64,000 nt of DNA, from NCBI RefSeq assembly GCF_027912675.1, contig NZ_CP115757.1, forward strand, positions 2,046,001-2,110,000, given 5' to 3'. Made by a program: the position numbers and the translations under genes. This document shows positions 55,994 through 64,000 of this stretch, piece after piece (positions within the stretch are counted from its first letter, which is position 1; each line of letters opens with the position of its first letter). Origin of the DNA: Paracoccus sp. SCSIO 75233. GTDB lineage: Bacteria > Pseudomonadota > Alphaproteobacteria > Rhodobacterales > Rhodobacteraceae. Below the pieces are notes generated by a model, which saw only the letters and a program-made list of their open reading frames with translations, ran no database searches and was not told where the DNA came from.

Positions 55994-57054
55994 TGGCGGG
56001 GCGCGTTCCACCTGTCGCGGCCTTCGCTGGCGTCGCGCTGTTTCCGGCTGTCTTGCTGATCTGGGGGGCGAGTGCCGGGGGATGGCCGCTCTGGTCCGGG
56101 TTCCTGTGGATGGCACTGGCCGCACCCGCAGCGGACACGATCATCGCGCGTGGTTTCGGCGATGCGGATGAGAGCGCCGAATTTCCGCTGGCCGATCCGG
56201 CGTCAATCCTGCTCGCGATTGCGCATTTCACCCTGCTGATCACGGCGCTTGCGGCGTTTTCCACCGATCATCTGAGTGGTTGGGAGCGTATCGCACTGTT
56301 CCTTGGTGCAGGGATGTTTTTCGGGCAGGTGTCGAACTCCAACGCGCATGAATTGATCCATCGCGGCAGTCGCGGCCTGTTCAGACTTGGCGCAGCGGTC
56401 TATGTCAGCCTGCTGTTCGGCCACCATGTCAGCGCACACAGGCTGGTGCATCACGTCTACGTCGCGACCGATGCAGACCCTAATTCCGCCCGTTTGGGCG
56501 AGAGCTTCTGGCGCTTCTTCCCTAGGGCCTGGTTCGGATCGTTCCGATCCGGACTGGCCGAAGAACGGAAACGGGCCGAGCGCAGCGGGAGGGTAAATCC
56601 CTATCTGCTCTGGGTCGGCGGAAGCCTGATCCTGATCGCCGTGGTCTTTCTGGTTTTCGGGCCCCGGGCCACCTTGGATTACCTTGCGATTTGCCTGTAC
56701 GCCCAGATGCAACTCATGCTGTCGGACTACGTCCAGCATTACGGCCTGCGCAGAGGCGAGACGTCCGGGCGCACGGAGCCTGTCGGCGCGCGTCATAGCT
56801 GGGACGCGCCGCACCCGCTGTCGTCGCTTGCGATGGTCAATGCGCCGCGCCATTCGGATCACCACGCGCACCCGTCACGCATCTATCCTTCGCTGCGGCT
56901 GAACCCGGAGAACCCGCGTCCGATGCTGCCTTACTCACTGCCGGTTATGGGCGCGATAGCGATGGTGCCGCCGCTTTGGGAACGGATGATGGACAAGCGT
57001 GTGGCAAAGATGATGACAGAGCCGGTTCCGCAGGAACACCCGCTCGGGACATAA
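55993..57054 (+). CDS. AlkB-type membrane alkane/xylene monooxygenase-like di-iron hydroxylase
   Basis: This 353-residue integral membrane protein has the eight-histidine di-iron boxes of the AlkB group: NSNAHELIHRGSR, HHVSAHRLVHHVYVATD and, near the C-terminus, PRHSDHHAHPSRIY. The extra HYG-type motif (YVQHYGLRRGE) is also present. Four to six transmembrane helices surround them. It would hydroxylate an alkane-like or fatty substrate using a rubredoxin or ferredoxin not encoded nearby. It starts on the last base of the ftsY stop (TGATG), so translation is coupled to ftsY. Confidence 0.92.
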   Translation: MAGRVPPVAAFAGVALFPAVLLIWGASAGGWPLWSGFLWMALAAPAADTIIARGFGDADESAEFPLADPASILLAIAHFTLLITALAAFSTDHLSGWERIALFLGAGMFFGQVSNSNAHELIHRGSRGLFRLGAAVYVSLLFGHHVSAHRLVHHVYVATDADPNSARLGESFWRFFPRAWFGSFRSGLAEERKRAERSGRVNPYLLWVGGSLILIAVVFLVFGPRATLDYLAICLYAQMQLMLSDYVQHYGLRRGETSGRTEPVGARHSWDAPHPLSSLAMVNAPRHSDHHAHPSRIYPSLRLNPENPRPMLPYSLPVMGAIAMVPPLWERMMDKRVAKMMTEPVPQEHPLGT

Positions 57055-57163
57055 TCATCGGGGCCGCTGGAAGGATGAAGGCCGAGCCCCGGCCCATCCC
57101 CGCTGGACGCAGCGTGATGTCGTAGCTTGGGGCTCCGCTTCTCCGCGCGACAGTGCTTTATCG

Positions 57164-57961
57164 CTACGAAGCGTGCATCTCCGCCATCTGCGGCAGCACC
57201 CACGGCCCACGGCTCGGCGTCTGGCCGACCGCTATCCTGCAGCCATAGGCACGCGACAGCAGGTCGCTCGCAAGGACATGTTCCGGCGGGCCTTCGGCGA
57301 GGTCTCGTCCGTCATGCATCAGCAGGACGTGATCGGCGTACATCGCGGTCAGGTTCAGGTCATGCATGACCGCAACCACGCCCCCGCCACGGCACGCATA
57401 GTCGGCGGCGAGGCGCATGACGGTCAGTTGGTGCGCAATGTCGAGGCTGCTGACCGGCTCATCCAGGATCAGCCATCGGGCACCATCCGGCCCTTCTGAA
57501 CGCCAAACCTGAGCGAGCGCACGGGCAAGCTGAACGCGCTGCTGCTCGCCCCCGGAAAGCTCCTGATAAAGACGGCCCGCGTGACCCGGCAGGTCCACGG
57601 CGGCAAGGGCGGCGCGGATCAACGCGTCCCGCGCCGTCTCGGGGCCGGGATGCGTGGTCAGGCCGATCCGGACGACCTCAGTTGCCGTGAACGGGAAACT
57701 CAGGGCCGCGTGCTGGGGCAGCACGGCGCGCAAGGCCGCAAGCTCATGCGGCAGCATTGACGAAATATCCCTGCCGTTCAGGGTGATTTGTCCGGCTGCG
57801 GGCGTCAGCTCACCGATCAGACTGCGGAGCAGCGTGGTCTTGCCCGATCCGTTCGGGCCGATGATGGCCGTGAACTGGCCGGGCCGGGCGGTGATATTGA
57901 CGCCGTGCAAGACCTCAGTCCGGCCCAATCTGACGGTCAGGTCTCTGGCAATCAGGCTCAT
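57164..57961 (-). CDS. hmuV: Heme ABC transporter ATP-binding protein
   Basis: HmuV powers heme import across the inner membrane. The 265 residues have Walker A IIGPNGSGKTTLLRSL, Q-loop VLPQHAALSF, signature ELSGGEQQRVQLARAL, Walker B WLILDEPVSSLD and the H-loop in AVMHDLNLT. ATG 57961 is chosen; it overlaps the hmuU stop (ATGA). A longer frame to 57997 would run into hmuU. It is the last gene of the hmuSTUV operon. Confidence 0.95.
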   Translation of the reverse strand: MSLIARDLTVRLGRTEVLHGVNITARPGQFTAIIGPNGSGKTTLLRSLIGELTPAAGQITLNGRDISSMLPHELAALRAVLPQHAALSFPFTATEVVRIGLTTHPGPETARDALIRAALAAVDLPGHAGRLYQELSGGEQQRVQLARALAQVWRSEGPDGARWLILDEPVSSLDIAHQLTVMRLAADYACRGGGVVAVMHDLNLTAMYADHVLLMHDGRDLAEGPPEHVLASDLLSRAYGCRIAVGQTPSRGPWVLPQMAEMHAS

Positions 57962-59031
57962 CCGTCCAATGTCCTTCTGTTCGACAGAAGCACCCACATG
58001 AAGAACGGACCGCCAAGAATTGCAGTCACAATGCCAATGGGCAGCTCTGCCGGGGCGACGATATTGCGGCTGACCATGTCAGCGGCAATCAGGACAATCG
58101 CCCCGAGAAGGCCGGAATTGACCAGCAGCCAGCGATGATCCGGCCCGGATATCAGCCGCAGAAGATGCGGCACGACGATACCCACGAAACCGATCCCGCC
58201 GGATATGGCGACGGCGGTGCCCGTGGCGGCAGCGGTGATCAGTACGGCGGCGGTTTTGACCCGCTGGACGCGAATACCGACATGGACGGCCGCCGCCTCT
58301 CCCAGAGCCATTCCGTTCAACCCTCGCGCCAGAAGCGGCGCCAATATCAGCGCCAGCAGGATCGCCGGGCCCGCAACCGAGACCTTGGCCCAGCTCGACC
58401 CGGCCAGAGAACCCAGGCCCCAGAATGTCAGATCACGCAATTGCTGGTCATCCGCGACGAAGATGATCACCCCCGAGAGTGCCGAGATCATGGCCGCCAT
58501 CGCGATCCCGGCCAGCAACATCGTCGCGACCGAGGTCCGGCCCTGCCGGGTCGCGATGGCATAAAGCGTTATCATCGCGATCCAGCTTCCGGCGAAAGCC
58601 GCAGCCGGGACCAGATACCAGCCGAACAGCGCGGCGAAACCTGCGGGAAGTACGCTGCCCAGCACGATGGCGCTGATTGCCCCCAGCGAGGCCCCGGCGC
58701 TGACACCCAGCAATCCCGGATCGGCCAGCGGGTTGCGGAACAGGCCCTGCATGATCGCCCCGGACACTGCCAGCGCCGCGCCGACCAGTATTCCCGTCAG
58801 TAGCCTTGGCAGGCGGATATTCAGCAGAATGACCCGGTCTGTCGCGGCGATGTCCCGCCCGGCCAGCCAGTCCGCCAGAATGGCTGGCGCGGATATGCCG
58901 GATGCACCATGACCGAGCGACAGCAGCGCCAGAACAAAAAGCAGTATCGTCAGGACCAGCGACAGCTTGCGCCCAAGATACCTGCGGTCCCCGTCAAGGC
59001 GCTGCAAAGCCATGTCCGCGACAGCCATCAC
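57958..59031 (-). CDS. hmuU: Heme ABC transporter permease (FecCD family)
   Basis: HmuU is a ten-helix FecCD/BtuC-type permease of up to 357 residues. Typical segments are NIRLPRLLTGILVGAALAVSG, MQGLFRNPLADPGLLGVSAGA, GIGFVGIVVPHLLRLISG and ELPIGIVTAILGGPFF. The start is GTG 59031 or ATG 59028; both overlap the hmuT stop, and the 4-nt GTGA overlap is the usual arrangement. Confidence 0.94.
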   Translation of the reverse strand: MMAVADMALQRLDGDRRYLGRKLSLVLTILLFVLALLSLGHGASGISAPAILADWLAGRDIAATDRVILLNIRLPRLLTGILVGAALAVSGAIMQGLFRNPLADPGLLGVSAGASLGAISAIVLGSVLPAGFAALFGWYLVPAAAFAGSWIAMITLYAIATRQGRTSVATMLLAGIAMAAMISALSGVIIFVADDQQLRDLTFWGLGSLAGSSWAKVSVAGPAILLALILAPLLARGLNGMALGEAAAVHVGIRVQRVKTAAVLITAAATGTAVAISGGIGFVGIVVPHLLRLISGPDHRWLLVNSGLLGAIVLIAADMVSRNIVAPAELPIGIVTAILGGPFFMWVLLSNRRTLDG

Positions 59032-59936
59032 GAGCCCGCGTAGATCGTATCATGAAGCTCCAGCGCCGCCTTGCCCGTCCGCGGCCCGAAGCCCAGCAGA
59101 TAGTCGCCATCCATGCGAATGACCGCGCCCGTTTCGGCTGCCGGAGTCGTGGCGAGGGCCGGCATGGCAAACAGCACATCATCGGATGCGTCATGTTCGC
59201 TGGTCGCCTCGCCACGGTTCATCATCAGGAGAATGTCGGGCGCAGCCTCGCTAACGGCCTCGTCCGACAGGATCTTGTAGCCGCTGAAACCTTGTATGGC
59301 ATTTTCAGCCCCCGCCATTCGGATGATCTCATCCGCGGCGGTGCCCTGCCCCGACGCCATGATCCGACCGCCCTGAACGGAAAGGATGAACAGCACACGC
59401 CGCTTCTCGCCCTGCGTGGCGACGCGATCCGACAATTCCTGAAGATCAGTCTGAATCGCGTCGAGTACAGGCCCGGCCTTCTCCGGCACGCCAATAGCTT
59501 CCGCAACCGCCGTGACCTTTCCCGCCAGACCAGCAGCGTTGTAGCCCGAGGGGATGACCTCATACCCCACACCCGACTCCTTCAGAAGTGAGACGATTTC
59601 AGGCGGTCCGGCACCCTCTTCGGCCAGAATCAGATCCGGCTCGACAGACAGAACACCTTCCGGGGATAGCTGACGGATATAGCCGACATCAGGCAAATCC
59701 ATCACCTCCGGCGGATAAAGCGATGTGGTGTCGCGTGCGACCAGCCGCTCTTGTTCGCCCAGAGCGAAGACAATCTCCGTCACGGCACCGCCGATGCTGA
59801 CGATACGATCCGCATCCGGGTGTGGCTCCGCCGGGGATGGCGCGGCCAGCAGGCAACCGATACTGAAGCCAAAAGCTGCCAGCAGCATGGTGGAAGCGCG
59901 GTCGCGCCGGGTTTGCGTCAGGGCAACGGGTTTCAT
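59028..59936 (-). CDS. hmuT: Periplasmic heme-binding protein of the ABC importer
   Basis: HmuT carries heme from the outer-membrane receptor to HmuUV. The 302 residues have a signal sequence (STMLLAAFGFSIGCLLAAPSPA) and the class III binding-protein fold. RIVSIGGAVTEIVFALG is at the start of the first lobe, and SLYPPEVMDLPDVGYIRQLS holds the region of the usual heme-ligand Tyr. The frame is open to 60020, but ATG 59936 (MKPVALTQ) overlaps the hmuS stop by 4 nt. Confidence 0.93.
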   Translation of the reverse strand: MKPVALTQTRRDRASTMLLAAFGFSIGCLLAAPSPAEPHPDADRIVSIGGAVTEIVFALGEQERLVARDTTSLYPPEVMDLPDVGYIRQLSPEGVLSVEPDLILAEEGAGPPEIVSLLKESGVGYEVIPSGYNAAGLAGKVTAVAEAIGVPEKAGPVLDAIQTDLQELSDRVATQGEKRRVLFILSVQGGRIMASGQGTAADEIIRMAGAENAIQGFSGYKILSDEAVSEAAPDILLMMNRGEATSEHDASDDVLFAMPALATTPAAETGAVIRMDGDYLLGFGPRTGKAALELHDTIYAGS

Positions 59937-60967
59937 TCCCCCACCCCCGCCGGAAGCGCGGTTGCGAATGACGCCCATGCATCCGGGTCGCCACCAATCT
60001 CCGGGCGCATGCCGAAGCATTGGAAGATCAAACCGCCCTCTTCGTCGAACGCCTCGACCGAAATCGCCGGGCCGCGTTTCGTCGGCTTGTCGACCAGCCA
60101 GACCTCGGCCACATGATCCAGACGCAGATGCAGGTTGAACCGATCATCCAGCACGTTCTGCCACGGCCCCATAGGCTTCAATGTCTCGATGCCGCCGGAG
60201 TGAATCTCGATACATCCCATATTGCCGACAAACAGCATCACCTTGTGGCCGTCGGCATGAATGCCCTCCAGCAGGAGATTCACCGCATCGACGGAAAGCC
60301 TCCGCGACAGAGGTTCACCCGCGATCCGATAAGCGCCGAGCCGGTTCATCTTCAACCGCCGGACCAGCGTGTTGAACTGATGGGTGTCGGTCATGCGGAC
60401 CCATTCGTCGCGCAATGCCTGCGCCCGATCCTCATTTATCTTCGCACCCTCAACCGGGCTGCGTTCGCCAAAGGCCGAAGGGGTCTGCTGATCGGGCAGC
60501 GCCAGATCGCGGCACAATGCCTCCCACGCCGCCAGATCGGAGGTTTCGCGCAGATGCACCTTGTGGATCGCATCGCCCGCGGCGTCGAACACCTGAATCG
60601 ACCGGCGCGGCCCGTCCTTGCCTTCCGCCGCGACGGCATAGGCGTGGACCCAATGGCGAGGGAACATGCGCAGATCGATCTCCCTGTCGAGCGTCATGGC
60701 TGCATGGTCACCATCGCGGAAATCGTTATAGGTCCCGACCTTCTCGATCACACAGGAGCGGTTGCGGGTCAGCGCCATGACCTCGCCCAGGCTTTGCACA
60801 GCCGGAATCAGCCGGTTCAGCGTCGGATCAAGTCGAACAGTGCCATGTTCCAGCTCCGCCTCGACAAGCGCCGCCTCGGGGAAGCCAAGCTGCGCCGCGA
60901 GGTCATAAGGGCGCATCGTCCCTTCGCGTTTCAGTTCGCGCAGCCGCGCCGGCGTCAGATCGTTCAT
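59933..60967 (-). CDS. hmuS: Hemin-degrading factor HmuS
   Basis: HmuS is a cytoplasmic heme-binding/degrading protein that handles imported heme. The 344 residues form two similar halves. Family blocks are LGEVMALTRNRSCVIEKVGTY, MLFVGNMGCIEIHSGGIETL, DRFNLHLRLDHVAEVW and EAFDEEGGLIFQCFGMRPE. GGAGG 5 nt before ATG 60967 marks the start. It leads the hmuSTUV operon, divergent from hmuR. Confidence 0.94.
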   Translation of the reverse strand: MNDLTPARLRELKREGTMRPYDLAAQLGFPEAALVEAELEHGTVRLDPTLNRLIPAVQSLGEVMALTRNRSCVIEKVGTYNDFRDGDHAAMTLDREIDLRMFPRHWVHAYAVAAEGKDGPRRSIQVFDAAGDAIHKVHLRETSDLAAWEALCRDLALPDQQTPSAFGERSPVEGAKINEDRAQALRDEWVRMTDTHQFNTLVRRLKMNRLGAYRIAGEPLSRRLSVDAVNLLLEGIHADGHKVMLFVGNMGCIEIHSGGIETLKPMGPWQNVLDDRFNLHLRLDHVAEVWLVDKPTKRGPAISVEAFDEEGGLIFQCFGMRPEIGGDPDAWASFATALPAGVGE

Positions 60968-61010
60968 TCATGCCTCCGCTGAGTTTCAGTCCAGGCACGA
61001 AGACCCGGCA

Positions 61011-61062
61011 GCTAATTCTTGACTTTTTTACTTAGCCTTTTTAGCTGGCGCAAGATGCCAGC
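61011..61062. promoter_or_regulatory. hmuS-hmuR divergent promoter region
   Basis: GCTAA (61011-61015) and TTAGC (61032-61036, repeated at 61041-61045) flank TTGACT (61019), a -35-like box reading toward hmuR, in an unusually T-rich tract. A leader hairpin GCTGGC-GCAAGAT-GCCAGC lies at 61044-61062. An iron-responsive regulator (Fur, RirA or Irr type) is expected here from the genes served. I cannot match a known consensus well. Confidence 0.35.
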
Positions 61063-61106
61063 CGCTTCGAGCCAGCAAAAAGTTCACGCTGACCGAGGTT
61101 ACGCCC

Positions 61107-63143
61107 ATGAAAACAAGAAAATCCGCAATCTCCGCCCTGCTCGGAACCACGATGCTGGTCCTGCCTGCCAGTGTTGCCGCGCAGGAAGCGACGACCGTTA
61201 TCACCCTCGATCCGATCTTTCTGAGTGCGGGCGTCGAAAAGGTCGCCTCCTCCGTGCCGCAATCCGTCAGCGTCGTCGATGACGAAGAACTGACCGAAAT
61301 CGCGCCCGACACGATCGGCGATGCGCTGGAAACCGTGCCGGGAGTGGCCGGGGTCGGCTCCGCCAGTTTCTTCGGGCAAGGCTTCAATATACGCGGCTTC
61401 GGCAATTCCGGTTCCGCTGCCCATGAATCCGGGATCGTCCAGTTGATCGACGGGGAGGAGAAATATTACGAAAGCTACCGGCAGGGCGCGCTTTTCGTCG
61501 AACCCGACTTTCTGAAGCGGATCGAGGTTCTGCGCGGGCCGGGATCTTCGACCTTGTACGGGTCCGGCGCGCTTGGCGGCGTCATCTCGATGGAAACGAT
61601 TGATCCCGACGATCTGATCGAGCCGGGCGCAAAAAGCGGCGGACGGGTCAAGCTCAGCTATAGTTCAAACCCGGATTCCTATCTTGGCAGCGTCGCATGG
61701 GGCTGGCGTCCGACCGAGGACTTCGAGGCGCTTGCTGCCTTTGCCTACCGCAATCTTGGCGATACGAAAGACGCTGACGGCGATACCATCATCCGCTCCA
61801 ACTCCGACACGCCGAATATCCTGCTGAAAGCGCGCAAGACTTTCGGCGATCAATATATCGAATTCAGCTATCAGCATCTTGAGGCCGAGGGCGACAATCA
61901 GGACTTCAACCAGCTGGAAGGCGCGCAGATCGGTGCGTTCGGCCCGTTCTTCCCCGGCTGGGGCGTGGGCGACATCACCACCCGCGATCAGGTTGCCCGG
62001 CTCGAATGGGGCTACAACCCTGCGGATAACCGCTATGTCGATACCACGGTCACGCTGTCCTATACCAACACGATGAAGGACGTGAAGCAGGGCGACGATC
62101 CCGCCGAACAGATCAGCCCCACCCTTCTCGGTAAGCGCGATTATGCGCTCTGGCGGCTGAAAGCACAGAATATAGCCGATCTGTCGACGGCGGATTACGA
62201 CCATTTCCTGACGACGGGCGCGGAAGTGTTCCGTCAGGACCGCTCCAGCACGGCATTGTCGGCATCCCACCCCGAGGGCTACACCCGTTCCGCCGCCGTA
62301 TTCGCATGGTCCGAGCTTGAATATGGCCGTTTCACCCTGAACTCCGGTCTGCGCTATGAGCGCCAGCGGACCGAGCCCAAGGATACTGTGAGCATCACCG
62401 ACGAACGCGTCGACGCCGAATCGGTCGAACCGCAATTCGGGCTGATGTACCGGCTGAACGACGACTGGTCGGTTTTCGGCTCGGTCGCCTTCGTGAACCG
62501 GATGCCCACGGTGGATGAGCTGTATGACGGCTTCAGCGGCGGCGCGGCATCGCCTGATCTGAACGACGAAAAGGGCAAGAATATCGAAATCGGCCTCAGC
62601 TACAGCGCCAGCGATGTCTTTGCGGCCGGCGACGAAGCTGCGATGAAGCTGACCCTGTTCCGCAACCATATCGACGACATGATCGTGCGCACGATGGCAC
62701 CTGCGCCAATGCCCGCCTACACCAATATCGACCGCGCCTATCTGACGGGCGGCGAGTTGGAGGCAAGCTATCTGCGCGGCGACTGGCAATTCGGCGCGGC
62801 GGTCTCTGTCGTCGACGGCGAGGATCAGGATGGCGTCGTGCTGAACACATTGCCAAATGACCGCGTTGTGCTGTCGGCAAGCTGGCAGGCAAGCGAAAGC
62901 TGGAAAATCGGCGCCCGCAGCGTGCTGGCACAGGGCCGCGACAAGCCTGACGGGTCGCGCCGCGTGGGTTACGGCGTTCACGACATCTACGCGATCTGGG
63001 AACCGCAGGGCGGCGCGCTAGACGGGCTTCAGGTCAATATGGGGATCGATAACGTCACCGACCGCGACTACACCCCCGCAACCTACCAGACCGGCCCGGC
63101 ACCGGGACGCAATATGAAGCTGTCAATCAGCCGCCGCTTCTGA
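61107..63143 (+). CDS. hmuR: TonB-dependent heme/hemoglobin receptor
   Basis: HmuR takes heme through the outer membrane using TonB energy. The 678 residues have a signal peptide (MKTRKSAISALLGTTMLVLPASVAA). The plug carries SVPQSVSVVDDEELTEIAPD, FNIRGFGNSGS and EVLRGPGSSTLYGSGALGGV. The barrel ends GRNMKLSISRRF, with terminal Phe. The FRAP/NPNL motif region of heme receptors was not identified clearly, so heme specificity rests mainly on the divergent hmuSTUV operon. Confidence 0.92.
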   Translation: MKTRKSAISALLGTTMLVLPASVAAQEATTVITLDPIFLSAGVEKVASSVPQSVSVVDDEELTEIAPDTIGDALETVPGVAGVGSASFFGQGFNIRGFGNSGSAAHESGIVQLIDGEEKYYESYRQGALFVEPDFLKRIEVLRGPGSSTLYGSGALGGVISMETIDPDDLIEPGAKSGGRVKLSYSSNPDSYLGSVAWGWRPTEDFEALAAFAYRNLGDTKDADGDTIIRSNSDTPNILLKARKTFGDQYIEFSYQHLEAEGDNQDFNQLEGAQIGAFGPFFPGWGVGDITTRDQVARLEWGYNPADNRYVDTTVTLSYTNTMKDVKQGDDPAEQISPTLLGKRDYALWRLKAQNIADLSTADYDHFLTTGAEVFRQDRSSTALSASHPEGYTRSAAVFAWSELEYGRFTLNSGLRYERQRTEPKDTVSITDERVDAESVEPQFGLMYRLNDDWSVFGSVAFVNRMPTVDELYDGFSGGAASPDLNDEKGKNIEIGLSYSASDVFAAGDEAAMKLTLFRNHIDDMIVRTMAPAPMPAYTNIDRAYLTGGELEASYLRGDWQFGAAVSVVDGEDQDGVVLNTLPNDRVVLSASWQASESWKIGARSVLAQGRDKPDGSRRVGYGVHDIYAIWEPQGGALDGLQVNMGIDNVTDRDYTPATYQTGPAPGRNMKLSISRRF

Positions 63144-63156
63144 GCAACGGCATTCG

Positions 63157-63190
63157 GGTTGCGGCTATGATATGGCCGCAACCTGATTTG
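63157..63190 (+). terminator. Terminator of hmuR
   Basis: GGTTGCGGC-TATGATATG-GCCGCAACC is a perfect 9-bp stem followed by TGATTTGTT, 13 bp past the hmuR stop. Confidence 0.75.
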
Positions 63191-63206
63191 TTGGCGCGCG
63201 CCAACA
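63189..63206. repeat. 18-bp perfect palindrome
   Basis: TGTTGGCGCGCGCCAACA has no spacer and lies directly after the hmuR terminator and 14 bp before the SOS-box-like site. It may be an operator for a dimeric regulator. Confidence 0.5.
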
Positions 63207-63219
63207 CTTCGTGAGAACA

Positions 63220-63234
63220 GAACACAAACAGAAC
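63220..63234. promoter_or_regulatory. LexA (SOS) box-like site
   Basis: GAACACAAACAGAAC, the complement of GTTCTGTTTGTGTTC, fits the alphaproteobacterial LexA box GTTC-N7-GTTC exactly. It matches 13 of 15 positions of the commonly cited GTTCTCTTTTTGTTC. No recognisable SOS gene follows on either strand. A 13-codon ORF (63253-63294, MGNQNDSVRAFHA) begins 18 bp downstream. Confidence 0.5.
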
Positions 63235-63307
63235 GTGAAAGTGGGAAACGCAATGGGAAACCAGAATGACAGTGTTCGCGCATTTCACGCCTAGTCATTG
63301 ATTTCAG

Positions 63308-63383
63308 TGGTGAGCCGTGCAGGATTCGAACCTGCGACCCACTGATTAAAAGTCAGTTGCTCTACCAACTGAGCTAACGGCCC
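63308..63383 (-). tRNA. tRNA-Lys (anticodon UUU)
   Basis: The complement folds as a full cloverleaf of 76 nt with encoded CCA. The acceptor stem is GGGCCGT/ACGGCTC, the D-arm contains GCTCAGTTGGTAGAGC, the anticodon stem-loop is CTGACTTTTAATCAG with anticodon TTT, and the T-arm contains GGTTCGAATCC. It lies 96 bp before the dapF start and is oriented away from it. Confidence 0.97.
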
Positions 63384-63479
63384 ACATCACAGGGCGCTTT
63401 CCTAGATTTGCGTCACGGTGGCGTCAACCGGAAAAACACCTGTCTGGCGAAAAGTTTTCTGCCGCACTATATGGCGGGA

Positions 63480-64000
63480 ATGGAACACGCCCGCACCCCC
63501 GGCCTGCCCTTCATGAAGATGCATGGGCTCGGCAATGATTTCGTCGTGATCGATCTCCGCCATGGGATCGAGCCGCCTGACGCTGCGACCATCTCGGCGA
63601 TGGCCGACCGGCATCGTGGTGTCGGGTTCGATCAACTGGCAACGATCAGCGCAGATTCGGCGGTCGATGCACGGCTGGTGTTTTTCAACGCGGATGGCTC
63701 GCGCTCGGCGGCTTGCGGCAATGCGACGCGCTGCATCGCGCGGTTCCTCATGGATGGCAGCGGAAAGAAGAAACTGCGCCTGCGAACCGATCATGCGGTC
63801 CTGATGGCCGAAGATGCGGGCGACGGGTTGACCCGTGTCAATATGGGGCCGCCGGTGCTGGACTGGCAGGCAATTCCGCTCGCCCGTGAGGTGAATATCG
63901 ATCATCTGCCGATTGACGGGGACCCGGTCGCGACGGGCATGGGCAACCCGCATATGACATTCTTCGTCGAGGATGCCGATGCGGTTGATCTGGCGCGTTT
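63480..64000 (+). CDS. dapF: Diaminopimelate epimerase (5' part; runs off the window)
   Basis: DapF converts LL- to meso-diaminopimelate for lysine and peptidoglycan synthesis. About 173 residues are visible of a usual ~275. They include FMKMHGLGNDFVVID, the first catalytic Cys in ADGSRSAACGNATRC, and GMGNPHMTFFVED. The second catalytic Cys lies beyond the window. ATG 63480 or the in-frame ATG at 63471 could be the start; neither has a clear binding site. Confidence 0.95.
   Translation, partial: MEHARTPGLPFMKMHGLGNDFVVIDLRHGIEPPDAATISAMADRHRGVGFDQLATISADSAVDARLVFFNADGSRSAACGNATRCIARFLMDGSGKKKLRLRTDHAVLMAEDAGDGLTRVNMGPPVLDWQAIPLAREVNIDHLPIDGDPVATGMGNPHMTFFVEDADAVDLAR

Noticed and set aside
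57055..57163. Third repeat copy near GCTTTATCG at about 57151
   Set aside because: Only a short match (TGCTTTATCG) to the 8.3/10.7-kb element; the rest does not align.

Overview
The window is a GC-rich chromosomal segment of an alphaproteobacterium, most likely Rhodobacteraceae (Paracoccus/Rhodobacter-like). This rests on the gene content: HemB without metal-binding cysteines, the small membrane protein called 'component of SufBCD complex' beside hemB, DUF465, the HrpB-type helicase, the glgPBCA order, an hmuSTUV/hmuR heme locus, Hint_2 proteins, and TrmFO paired with GluQRS. It is mostly core genome. I see no prophage, insertion sequence, CRISPR array or rRNA operon. One tRNA (Lys, UUU) lies near the right end. 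Both ends cut a gene: mfd on the left and dapF on the right.

Layout. 1-8.2 kb: mfd, a small membrane protein, hemB, a SYLF lipoprotein, a lytic transglycosylase, ssb, a NifU/IscU-like scaffold protein and hisI. 8.2-10.9 kb: trmFO and gluQRS, flanked by two directly oriented copies of a ~115-bp intergenic repeat. 10.9-15.6 kb: a small heat-shock protein with a sigma-32-like promoter and a ROSE-type RNA thermometer, then glycolate oxidase glcDEF led by a DUF465 gene. 15.7-18.9 kb: a translationally coupled trio of DUF599 membrane protein, membrane-anchored alpha/beta hydrolase and cytochrome P450. 18.9-27.6 kb: pyrH, miaA, ppx/gppA-rlmE, ycjX-ycjF and hrpB. 27.6-36.7 kb: the glycogen operon glgP-glgB-glgC-glgA, with a divergent GH13 alpha-glucosidase.

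36.8-48.8 kb: a TonB-dependent receptor, parE with a ChaC-type gene, a Phd/Doc toxin-antitoxin pair with a palindromic AT-rich operator, a GST, a PPK2, pyrD with a DUF952 gene, a periplasmic 5'-nucleotidase and an orphan Hint-domain protein. 48.9-57.1 kb: a UPF0173 hydrolase, gatC-gatA, a lipoprotein, an AmpD-like amidase, a MATE exporter, a stand-alone Lrp ligand-binding domain, ftsY, and an AlkB-type monooxygenase coupled to ftsY. 57.1-63.1 kb: hmuV, hmuU, hmuT and hmuS divergent from hmuR, a complete heme uptake and degradation locus. 63.1-64 kb: a strong SOS-box-like site and an 18-bp palindrome in an otherwise empty stretch, tRNA-Lys, and the start of dapF.

The least explained items are the DUF599/hydrolase/P450 operon, the direct repeats bracketing trmFO-gluQRS, the orphan SOS box with a 13-codon ORF beside tRNA-Lys, and the Hint protein. 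The best-supported regulatory element is the ROSE-like thermometer. Start codons were chosen from Shine-Dalgarno spacing and family N-termini, and several differ from the longest possible ORF.
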